Of a stretch of DNA of 64,000 nucleotides, positions 16,933 to 24,263 are shown piece after piece (positions within the stretch are counted from its first letter, which is position 1; the number at the start of each line of letters is the position of its first letter). The DNA is taken from the NCBI GenBank assembly GCA_018268715.1, contig JAFDVZ010000021.1, forward strand, positions 104,963-168,962, given 5' to 3'. The notes under the pieces were generated by a model. The model was given only the letters and a program-made list of their open reading frames with translations. It was not told the origin of the DNA and did no database searches. The stretch comes from Acidobacteriota bacterium (lineage in GTDB: Bacteria; Acidobacteriota; Terriglobia; Bryobacterales; Bryobacteraceae). The translations under genes and the position numbers were made by a program.

Positions 16933-17802
16933 TCAGGCGCGCCCGGTGGCGTTTAGATAATCACGCAACGCCTGATCCAACGGCGGCATGGGCGGCAGGC
17001 CCAATTCCTCCATCCGCAGGTTCCGAAGCGCGGAGTACCTGGGACGTCGGGCGGGCGTGCGATACTCGCGTTCGTTGGTCGCCTGCAATTCGGGCGTCAC
17101 GCCGGCGATTGCGAAGATCTTACGGGCGAACTCATACCACGTGATTGGCGCGCCTCCGCCGATATGGAAGATCCCCGACGTCTTGCGCCGTACGAGTTCG
17201 ACGACCCGCATGGCCAGGGCCGGGGCGAACGTAGGCGTGCCGACGTGATCTTCGACCACACGAATCGGATTCATGGACCGGGCGAGGCGCAACATCAGCT
17301 CGACGAAATTCCCGCGGTTGGTATGCAGCGCGCCGGGCCCGAAAACACCCGAGGTCCTGATAATCAGGGGCTCCGCCAGGTAAGCCTGCGCGTACAATTC
17401 GCCCGCCAGTTTCGACACGGCGTACGCGCCGAGCGGGTGCGGCGTATCCGATTCCACGTACGGTCTGCCGGCGCTGCCGTCGAAGACGTAGTCCGTGGAG
17501 AAGTGCACAAACCGGGCGTCCACCTGCCTAGCGGCCAGGGCGAGATTCCGCACCGCGAGGCCATTCACAGCGTAAGCCGCCTGCGGTTCGCTTTCGGCCA
17601 CGTCCACCATGTTGTACGCCGCCGTATTCACAATCACGGCGGGATCCAACTCGGCGACCGCCTTTTCAACCCGGCTCGAATCGGTGATGTCCACCTGGCG
17701 CCGTTCAATGCCAACCGCTTCGTAGCCGGCGGCCTGGAATTCCTTCAAAAGTTCGGCGCCAACCTGGCCGCCGGACCCGAAAATCGCCACACGATGTCCC
17801 AT
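16933..17802 (-). CDS. rfbD: dTDP-4-dehydrorhamnose reductase-like (RmlD)
   Basis: The 289-residue SDR-type enzyme is expected to reduce dTDP-4-keto-rhamnose to dTDP-L-rhamnose with NAD(P)H, the last step of rhamnose donor synthesis. The N-terminal Rossmann motif is GSGGQVG, the active-site motif is YAVSKLAGE, and further RmlD hallmarks are NTAAYNMVDVAE, FSTDYVFDG and GIFHIGGG. The length fits the family. No rfbA, rfbB or rfbC lies in the window, so the pathway assignment comes from family resemblance; a related nucleotide-sugar reductase cannot be excluded. It is transcribed separately, with about 60 bases to the PadR gene. Confidence 0.85.
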   Translation of the reverse strand: MGHRVAIFGSGGQVGAELLKEFQAAGYEAVGIERRQVDITDSSRVEKAVAELDPAVIVNTAAYNMVDVAESEPQAAYAVNGLAVRNLALAARQVDARFVHFSTDYVFDGSAGRPYVESDTPHPLGAYAVSKLAGELYAQAYLAEPLIIRTSGVFGPGALHTNRGNFVELMLRLARSMNPIRVVEDHVGTPTFAPALAMRVVELVRRKTSGIFHIGGGAPITWYEFARKIFAIAGVTPELQATNEREYRTPARRPRYSALRNLRMEELGLPPMPPLDQALRDYLNATGRA

Positions 17803-18086
17803 CTACCGACTCAGCATATCGCAGCCGGCGGGCCGAGTAATTCGTGGAGGCCCGGCAAGGCAGGGGTGCTGGAACCTCCGACGCGTTCGATATGAATCAG
17901 CGGCATTGCTATAAAGTCCGTGCATCAAAACTGAAAGGCTCCCGATAAGTCGGAGCGAATCCAACGCCGCGGACTTGAGAAGTCGGTGCTAACATCCGCT
18001 CACTCCGAGGACGAACGCCGCCAACCATTCATCGCCCTTTGAAACGAACCATTCGCAGAAGTCCTGCAAGATCCTCAAAACACTAC
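17803..18086. other. Non-coding upstream region of the TonB receptor
   Basis: The 284 bases between the divergent rfbD-like and TonB receptor genes hold no convincing gene. A short minus-strand frame at 17989-18177 crosses the receptor start and has no family resemblance. A promoter for the receptor follows at 18087. The long leader leaves room for a regulator site, but I see no clear palindrome or riboswitch. Confidence 0.5.
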
Positions 18087-18115
18087 TTGACACAAGGCGC
18101 CGTACGCGGAATAAT
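18087..18115 (+). promoter_or_regulatory. Near-consensus sigma-70-type promoter for the TonB receptor
   Basis: TTGACA (18087-18092) is a perfect -35 element. It is followed after 17 bases by AATAAT (18110-18115), one mismatch from TATAAT. The receptor ATG at 18172 lies about 50 bases after the predicted transcription start and is preceded by AAGAAGGG as ribosome binding site. Confidence 0.7.
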
Positions 18116-18171
18116 TTCACGAAGCCGACAAAATCCGCTGGGTAGCCGGAAGCGGCTAAGAAGGGTTTCGC

Positions 18172-21100
18172 ATGCAACTTTGTAGGTTGCTGTACGTGTC
18201 CTTGTGTCTGGGCGCCGTGGGGACCATGGGGCAGGCGCCGACTGGCACCATCGTGGGGGTGGTGCAGGATGAGTCCGGAGCCGTGTTCCCCAATGCTCTG
18301 GTTACCGTCTCCAACAAAGCAACCGGCGCCGCGAGGACCGTTGCATCATCCGCCGCCGGCGCCTATAGCGTCTCCGCCCTCCAAGCCGGCGAGTACGAAG
18401 TGAAAGCGGTTGCAGACGGATTTCGAACCACCGTTCGAGCCGCCACCGTGGAAGTCGGCGCGACCACCACCGTCGAACTTCTGCTGCAGGTTGGGGCGAG
18501 CAAGGACGTGGTGACCGTGGAAGCGGCCACGGCCCAGGTTGAGTACGAACGCCATAACGTCGACGGGGTTATCACCCGTCAAAAGATCCAGGAATTGCCC
18601 TTGAACGGTCGCAGTTATCTTCAGTTGGCCTTCCTCGAACCGGGCGTCACGGTGAGTCCCGGTAACACGGCGCAATATAACTCGCTGTTTTCCATCTCCG
18701 TGTTAGGCGGAGATTCCGGAAAGACATCGATCAGCGTGGACGGCGGTGGCATCCGGAACGTGGTGGACGGCAACTCATCGATGAACTTCTCCCAGGAAGT
18801 AGTGCAGGAGTTTCAGCTGTCGTCCGCAAATTTCGACCTTTCCACCGGCATCACTAGCGTGGGCGCGGTGAACGTGGTGACGCGCACCGGCGGAAACGAT
18901 TTCCATGGCAGCGGCTACTTCTTCTTCCGTGACCACAACATGGCCGCCTATCCCGCGCTGAAGCGCAACGCCTTCAGCCCGGACCCGTTCTTTGCCCGGC
19001 GAAATCCCGGATTCTGGCTCGGCGGACCCGTCATGAAGGACCGCCTGTTCTTTTTCTTCAACCTCGAGAACATGAACCAGATGCAGTTGTTCACGGTGCA
19101 GCCCGATCTGCCTTCGGTGGCGGGACTCGCCATCAATAAGGGCAGCCCATACCACGGCAAGACGTTGAGCGCGCGGCTGGACTATCGCATGTCGCCGAAC
19201 AACGCCCTGTTCCTGCGCTACTCGCACGACGGAAACAACACGTTCGGGCCGAAGAGCGTGACGCTGCCCTCGAACTGGCTGCGCAACACGAACTGGTCGG
19301 ATCAGAGCGTGCTCGGTTTCACCAGTTCCATTCGACCGACCATGGTGAACGACTTCCGCGTGAATTTCACCTACTGGAGTAACCGGAATCTGTTCCCGCG
19401 CGAATCCGATTGCCCGGGTTGTATCGGTTTGGGCCTGCCGCAGGTAACATTGGTCGGTTCGAGTAACTTCACGATTGGAAATACACAGAACGCGACTCAA
19501 GGGCGCGACGTGCGACGGGTGACGCTGCTGGATAACTTCACCTGGCAAAAAGGCTCGCATCGGTTCCGATGGGGGACCGACCTGGAGTACGCCGCGGGAA
19601 CCGGGTTCTGGGGTTTCTGCGATCCGGGGTGCGTGGTGGCGTTCTCGCCCGAATATGTCCGCTCAGTGGTTCCCACTCCGTATCTGGCGTTGCTGTTCCC
19701 CAACCTGCCCACTACGATCAAGACAAACGCGGACGTGATGAGTCTGCCGTTTGCCGGTGGAGTAATCGGCATCGGCGACTCCAGCCAGCCGCCGCCCTAT
19801 AACGTCGACCAGGCGAAGGCGAACAAGCACCTCCGCTTCTATTTCCAGGATACGTGGCGGCTCACTCCGCGCTTCACTCTCAACTACGGGTTAGCGTGGA
19901 GTTTCGAAACCAACTTAGTGAATCACGATCTCACCAAGCCGGCCTATCTGGCGCCATTGTACGGTTCCGATCTGTCAGCCACCGGAAACAACTACAAGAA
20001 TTGGTCTCCCGCCGTAGGGTTCGCCTATCAGGCGGACCGGTCCGCCAAGACGGTGGTTCGGGGCGGTTTCGGCATCTATTACGACACGGAGGTTCTTTCG
20101 AATCGCTTGCAGGAGCGCGGACTGATCGGTCCGGTGGGCAACGGGCGCGTCCAATACCCCAGCTCCGGCTTTGTGAACACCATCCCTGGGATACTGAACG
20201 TCGGGACGCTGTCGCCGCTGGCCGTCGGTTCGCCGGCGCCCAACGGAGACGGGCTCTACACGATGACGGTGGGGCAGTTTTTGGGTCTCGTCGGCGCGCA
20301 GTCCCCGGCGATCGCGGCAGCGCTCGCGCCGAAAAATAGCAACGATCTGACCATCCGCAACATCAACCTGGCGAAGTCCGGCTCCGACTTGTACCCGCGC
20401 GACTTCCCGGTGCAGCGAGGACTGCACTTCAGTCTGGGCGTGCAGCGACAGATTCGGAGCGACATGGCCGTGACAGTGGACTTTGTCCGGCGCGTCTATC
20501 TCAACACGCTGATTGACGAGTTGGACTATAACCGCTTTAATCGCTTTATCAATGGCAAGCAGAGTCCCGTGATTCCCGTGTGCACGGGCTCACAGGCGAG
20601 CGATCCGGCGGCAAACTGCTCGCGCGGGCCTTTCACCTTCTGGACGCCCGGCGGCCGCGACGTGTACAACGCGGCGCTGGTGAAATTCGACAAACGCTTC
20701 TCGCGCCGGTATCAGTTCACCGCCTCGTACGCGCTTACGAATGCGCACGGCTACAACGGCGTCTACAACATGGACCAGTGGAACTCCAGTTGGGGGCCGC
20801 AGGGCGCAAGGCACATCCTAAACCTATCCGGCATCGTGGACCTTCCTTTCGGATTCGAACTCGGCGTGATTTCATCGAGCAGCAGCCGGGGACCGGTGAT
20901 GGCGTTCGTCTCGGGCGTGGACCTGACGGGCAGCGGCGTTTCGACGACGCCCATTCCGGGTGTGCCGTTCAACAGCTTCAACCGGGGATCGGGCAAGGCG
21001 GAACTCGCGCAGGCGGTGGCGAACTGGAACACGACATACGCCGGAAAGAAGGACGCGCGCGGGCAGACCATCCCGGCCCTCCAATTGCCGGCAAGCTACG

Positions 21101-21342
21101 ATTTCGGCAGGGCGTTCACGTCACAAGACGTACGCTTGACCAAGAAGTTCACTTGGAGGGATCGGTATACGCTGTCCGTTTTCGCCGAGGGCTTCAACAT
21201 CTTCAACGTCGCGAACCTGAGCGGCTACAATTTCAATCTGAACGACGCGTCGACGTTCGGTCAACCGACGCAACGGGTCGGGCAAGTGTTCGGCAGCGGA
21301 GGTCCGCGCGCCTTCCAATTAGGCGGGAGGTTTATCTTTTAG
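18172..21342 (+). CDS. TonB-dependent receptor, Oar-like, with carboxypeptidase-regulatory-like domain
   Basis: The complete 1056-residue outer-membrane receptor has a signal peptide at residues 1-20. A carboxypeptidase-regulatory-like beta-sandwich follows at about 20-105 (GTIVGVVQDESGAVFPNALVTV, AGEYEVKAVADGF). The plug contains RQKIQELPLNGRSYLQLAFLEPGV and VNVVTRTGGNDFHGSGYFFFRD. The rest is the beta-barrel, with the usual DNFTWQKGSHRFRWG and FYFQDTWRLTPRFTLNYGL strands and a terminal phenylalanine (GGRFIF). It imports an unknown large substrate using the TonB-ExbBD proton motive force. The gene stands alone behind a strong promoter, and its 3' end faces a convergent small gene ten bases away. 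Confidence 0.93.
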   Translation: MQLCRLLYVSLCLGAVGTMGQAPTGTIVGVVQDESGAVFPNALVTVSNKATGAARTVASSAAGAYSVSALQAGEYEVKAVADGFRTTVRAATVEVGATTTVELLLQVGASKDVVTVEAATAQVEYERHNVDGVITRQKIQELPLNGRSYLQLAFLEPGVTVSPGNTAQYNSLFSISVLGGDSGKTSISVDGGGIRNVVDGNSSMNFSQEVVQEFQLSSANFDLSTGITSVGAVNVVTRTGGNDFHGSGYFFFRDHNMAAYPALKRNAFSPDPFFARRNPGFWLGGPVMKDRLFFFFNLENMNQMQLFTVQPDLPSVAGLAINKGSPYHGKTLSARLDYRMSPNNALFLRYSHDGNNTFGPKSVTLPSNWLRNTNWSDQSVLGFTSSIRPTMVNDFRVNFTYWSNRNLFPRESDCPGCIGLGLPQVTLVGSSNFTIGNTQNATQGRDVRRVTLLDNFTWQKGSHRFRWGTDLEYAAGTGFWGFCDPGCVVAFSPEYVRSVVPTPYLALLFPNLPTTIKTNADVMSLPFAGGVIGIGDSSQPPPYNVDQAKANKHLRFYFQDTWRLTPRFTLNYGLAWSFETNLVNHDLTKPAYLAPLYGSDLSATGNNYKNWSPAVGFAYQADRSAKTVVRGGFGIYYDTEVLSNRLQERGLIGPVGNGRVQYPSSGFVNTIPGILNVGTLSPLAVGSPAPNGDGLYTMTVGQFLGLVGAQSPAIAAALAPKNSNDLTIRNINLAKSGSDLYPRDFPVQRGLHFSLGVQRQIRSDMAVTVDFVRRVYLNTLIDELDYNRFNRFINGKQSPVIPVCTGSQASDPAANCSRGPFTFWTPGGRDVYNAALVKFDKRFSRRYQFTASYALTNAHGYNGVYNMDQWNSSWGPQGARHILNLSGIVDLPFGFELGVISSSSSRGPVMAFVSGVDLTGSGVSTTPIPGVPFNSFNRGSGKAELAQAVANWNTTYAGKKDARGQTIPALQLPASYDFGRAFTSQDVRLTKKFTWRDRYTLSVFAEGFNIFNVANLSGYNFNLNDASTFGQPTQRVGQVFGSGGPRAFQLGGRFIF

Positions 21343-21352
21343 CCGGCTGGAG

Positions 21353-21787
21353 TCAGACTTTGGGGGCGATGATCCGGACGCGCGCTGGTTTGACATTAGC
21401 CGGCGCGCGCATCACTTTGCACACCAGTCGCAGGTGGTCCACCGGGCAAACGACTCGCGTCACCGTCTTTTCGGCGTCGATGCCGGTAAGGACGGCGACG
21501 CGCCAGGAGGGCAGGAAAATCTCGAGGATGCGCAACGTCTCCACCCCCGACTCGCACAACAACACCAACTCATCCTCTTCCTTAAGCGCCTTCTGCATGG
21601 CCTGGATCTGCCCGAGGATCGTAGCGCCGACGTTATCGGAGATCGCCGGAGGAGCCGACGGCTTGTTGCCCGCGAGCGCGTCGGCGATGCCGGCCAACTC
21701 CGGCGGACGCAGGGAGTCGAGCATGTCCTTGGTGGAGGATTTGATTGCCTCCTGCGCGAACTGTCGGGTAAGATCGCCTAGGCCCAT
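21353..21787 (-). CDS. Hypothetical cytoplasmic protein
   Basis: From the ATG at 21787 the product is 144 residues; a longer frame starts at 21826 but its extra residues are poor. The N-terminal half is helical (GLGDLTRQFAQEAIKSSTKDMLDSL, ATILGQIQAMQKALKEEDELVLLCESG). The C-terminal half looks beta-rich with basic residues (TVTRVVCPVDHLRLVCKVMRAPANVKPARVRIIAPKV). I recognise no family and no signal peptide or membrane segment. It is convergent with the TonB receptor and lies 45 bases downstream of the DUF1080 gene, so it could share that transcript. Confidence 0.6.
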   Translation of the reverse strand: MGLGDLTRQFAQEAIKSSTKDMLDSLRPPELAGIADALAGNKPSAPPAISDNVGATILGQIQAMQKALKEEDELVLLCESGVETLRILEIFLPSWRVAVLTGIDAEKTVTRVVCPVDHLRLVCKVMRAPANVKPARVRIIAPKV

Positions 21788-21832
21788 GCGCCCGATCCTA
21801 CCATGGCAGGCGGTGGGAGCGACCACCGCGCT

Positions 21833-22495
21833 TCACAACTTCGCCAGGCTGATCTCCTTGAACCAAACGGTAGCCTTGCCGCCGTGGTGCTGGATGGCGA
21901 TGTAGCCGGAATCGGGGCGCGGTCCGCGTTCGGGTTCGTAACGGCCCTTCTTGGGGGGCACGGGCGAAACGCCGTCGTAATCGGTGACCACCACCCCGTT
22001 CAACGTGACCACGGTTCGCGGTCCCCTCATCTCGATCTCCAGTGTGTTCCACTCTCCAACGGGTTTATAAGGACGCGCCTTGGCCTGGGACATGGAATAG
22101 AACACGCCGGTACAGTGCCAATCGTCACCGGTTTCGTCGATTTGCACCTCGATGCCCTTGTTGATGGCGTCGTCCTCCGACTTGGGCGTCACGGGAATTC
22201 GAATGAATACGCCCGAATTGGCGACCTTATCGGAAACCTTATAGACGATGCGGAGTTTTGCGTTCCCGATCTTCTTGCGGGTGTACCACAGGTCGTCTTC
22301 GGGCGAATCCGGCAGGGACACCAGAAGGCCGTTTTCGATCTTGAAGCCGGGCGGCTGGTTGGCGGGAGCGTCCTCATGACGCGGGATCCGGGCCCACCCG
22401 GCGGTGTCCTTTCCATTGAACAACTGCTTGGGGCCGGCGGCGAGCGAACCGGCCGCCAGCAGCGCGCCAAGGCAGAAGACCGACAGAGTTCTCAT
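21833..22495 (-). CDS. Secreted DUF1080 (3-keto-disaccharide hydrolase-type) protein
   Basis: The 220-residue product has a signal peptide (MRTLSVFCLGALLAAGSLA), then the diagnostic DUF1080 opening KQLFNGKDTAGWAR. Conserved jelly-roll motifs follow: ENGLLVSLPDSPEDDLWYTRK, NSGVFIRIP, NKGIEVQIDE, GEWNTLEIEMRGPRTVVTLNGV and DSGYIAIQHHGGKATVWFKEISL. The family folds as a concanavalin-like lectin/glucanase, and members cleave 3-keto-glycosides or bind glycans. The protein is probably periplasmic or extracellular and fits the glycan-degrading theme of the region. Confidence 0.9.
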   Translation of the reverse strand: MRTLSVFCLGALLAAGSLAAGPKQLFNGKDTAGWARIPRHEDAPANQPPGFKIENGLLVSLPDSPEDDLWYTRKKIGNAKLRIVYKVSDKVANSGVFIRIPVTPKSEDDAINKGIEVQIDETGDDWHCTGVFYSMSQAKARPYKPVGEWNTLEIEMRGPRTVVTLNGVVVTDYDGVSPVPPKKGRYEPERGPRPDSGYIAIQHHGGKATVWFKEISLAKL

Positions 22496-22853
22496 GAGGA
22501 CAAGCCTACACCAGACGGACGAATCGGCTAGCGGGAATCGCCGCGCGCTTGCGCTGAGTGGCCAGGAGGCGGCGAGGAATACGGGTCGGGAGTGCCAATG
22601 ATGGCGGCGGGAGGAAGGGCTTGAGCAGCGGTGTGTGTACGTCGTATTCGAGATGCGCGCTCCCGTCTCGGTTCCTCAGGCGGCGGCGCTGCGCGCGCGA
22701 ACGGTCTGGCGCATTGTGGGCATCCGGGTGCGATTCATCGACTCGGCGCCGTTGGATCGGAAACCCGGTGCGTTAGCGCAAGCCTCCCGTTCGCGCGACC
22801 GGGCGCCAGCATCGAAATATTCTGGGACGGCGTCGCGGCGAATTGGCGACGCG
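22496..22853. other. Gene-free stretch
   Basis: This 358-base region upstream of the DUF1080 gene and downstream of the PilZ gene contains only frames that look like translation shadows (Arg/Ala-rich, no recognisable motif). I see no tRNA, repeat or convincing promoter in it. Confidence 0.45.
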
Positions 22854-23204
22854 TTAACCGCGCAGGACGCGGAAGCCGCTTTGCAGTCGTCCGGCGACAA
22901 GCTGGGTCCAGACGACTTCGGCCTGGCCCACGAAAAAGCGGTGTTGGAAGCGGACCTCGCTGCCTGGCTGGAGGTCGGCGAAGGAATGCTGCACGCGGAA
23001 CCCGTTGTTGCTGACATCCACCAGTTCGGCGACCACATCGTACGGCCCAAGAGAAAGCCGCACCTGTCCATTACAGATGACGCGGGTCTCGCGGCGGAGT
23101 TCTGAATACGCCTCCGCCGGATATCCGATGTTGTGCGCGACTGCGGCTATCACGATATCTATTTTGCGGAGTGGACTTGTCGGGTTCCATAGTACGGAAC
23201 GCAC
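22854..23204 (-). CDS. PilZ-domain protein
   Basis: The 116-residue product contains a PilZ-like beta-barrel. The RxxxR element is seen as RRETRVICNGQVRLSL, the second motif (D/N)xSxxG as DVSNNGFRVQHSF, and the later strands as GSEVRFQHRFFVGQAEVVWTQ and SGFRVL. PilZ domains bind cyclic di-GMP and control motility, exopolysaccharide or pilus function. The domain starts at about residue 36; the preceding residues come from a GTG start at 23204 and may be over-extended. The gene is alone and divergent from the SDR operon. Confidence 0.75.
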   Translation of the reverse strand: MRSVLWNPTSPLRKIDIVIAAVAHNIGYPAEAYSELRRETRVICNGQVRLSLGPYDVVAELVDVSNNGFRVQHSFADLQPGSEVRFQHRFFVGQAEVVWTQLVAGRLQSGFRVLRG

Positions 23205-23315
23205 ATTGCGCTTCGGATGATTCCCCTAGCACCCCTCGGCGAGGGTGTGGCTGTGCGGACGAGTTGCTGGCGGACCTTGCACTTTCGCCCGGCAAGCTCA
23301 GCTATCCTGGGCTCC

Positions 23316-23972
23316 ATGCGGGTACTCATCACCGGTGCGAGCGGCGGACTGGGCGCCGCCGTCGTCGAACAATTTCTCGCTGAAGGCTGCCAGGTGGCTG
23401 GAGTCGCGCGATCCTGGACCGAATGCGACGAGCGTTTTCAACGCATTTCGGCCGACCTGACCTCGGAGGAGGGCAGCGCCCGGGCAGTGGCGGAAGCAGG
23501 ACCCGTCGACGCGCTGGTCCACGTGTTGGGCGGATTCGCCGGCGGCGAGCCCGTGGCGACGGCGAGCCAGCTTGAGTGGGATCGCATGCTGAAGCTGAAC
23601 CTGGGCGCGGCGTTCCATTCGTTTCGCGCAGTGCTGCCGGGGATGCTCGAGCGGCGCCGGGGCCGGATTATCGCGGTCGGGTCGAGGGCGGGGGTGGAGC
23701 CGGTGGCCGGGCTTTCCGCCTATGGGGTGTCGAAGGCCGGTCTGGTGCACTTGGTTCGCACGCTGGCGCTCGAACTGAAGGACACCGGAGTCACGGCGAA
23801 CATCGTCCTGCCGTCGATTATCGACACGGCGGCGAATCGCGCCGCGATGCCGGGCGCGGACGCCTCGAAGTGGGTGCAGCCGGAATCGATCGCCAAAGTG
23901 GTTTCCTGGCTCGCCAGCGACGGCGCGCGCGACATCAATGGAGCGGTGATTCCTGTCTATGGAGAGGCCTGA
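23316..23972 (+). CDS. SDR-family oxidoreductase, dihydropteridine-reductase-like
   Basis: The 218-residue protein is a classical short-chain dehydrogenase with TGASGGLG at residues 6-13 and the YGVSK catalytic pair near residue 136. Several stretches resemble eukaryotic quinonoid dihydropteridine reductase rather than generic SDRs: LGGFAGGEPVA near residue 70, and NIVLPSIIDTAANRAAMPGADASKWVQPESIAK near the C-terminus. The ATG of the pterin-4a-carbinolamine dehydratase gene follows the stop directly. The proposed reaction is NAD(P)H-dependent reduction of quinonoid dihydropterin, the step after the dehydratase. The ATG at 23316 was chosen because the Rossmann fold begins there; the frame is open upstream without homology. 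Confidence 0.75.
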   Translation: MRVLITGASGGLGAAVVEQFLAEGCQVAGVARSWTECDERFQRISADLTSEEGSARAVAEAGPVDALVHVLGGFAGGEPVATASQLEWDRMLKLNLGAAFHSFRAVLPGMLERRRGRIIAVGSRAGVEPVAGLSAYGVSKAGLVHLVRTLALELKDTGVTANIVLPSIIDTAANRAAMPGADASKWVQPESIAKVVSWLASDGARDINGAVIPVYGEA

Positions 23973-24263
23973 ATGGCGAAACTGAACGACGAGGCTCTCC
24001 AGCAGGCCCTGGCGGACCTGCCTGGCTGGACCATCTCCGAAGCAAAACTGCATCGCGAATATCGTTTCGCCGACTTTGTGATGGCCTTCGGATTCATGGC
24101 CACAGCGGCGATCGCCATTGAAAAGATGAACCATCACCCGGAATGGTCGAACGTGTACAACCGCGTCACGGTGGACCTGACCACCCACGACGCGGGTGGG
24201 GTCTCAGTAAAGGATTTGGAACTCGCCCGTTTACTGGATTCGATTGCAGCGAAACTCTCATGA
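23973..24263 (+). CDS. phhB: Pterin-4a-carbinolamine dehydratase
   Basis: The 96-residue protein is of full family length. It carries the characteristic substrate-binding and active-site stretch MNHHPEWSNVYNRVTVDLTTHDAGGVS and the opening LADLPGWTISEAKLHREYRFADF. It dehydrates 4a-hydroxytetrahydrobiopterin to the quinonoid dihydro form, recycling the cofactor of aromatic amino-acid hydroxylases. In bacteria without such hydroxylases, homologues serve molybdopterin-related or tetrahydromonapterin pathways. It starts immediately after the SDR stop and overlaps the next gene by four bases (ATGA), so the three genes are an operon. Confidence 0.93.
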   Translation: MAKLNDEALQQALADLPGWTISEAKLHREYRFADFVMAFGFMATAAIAIEKMNHHPEWSNVYNRVTVDLTTHDAGGVSVKDLELARLLDSIAAKLS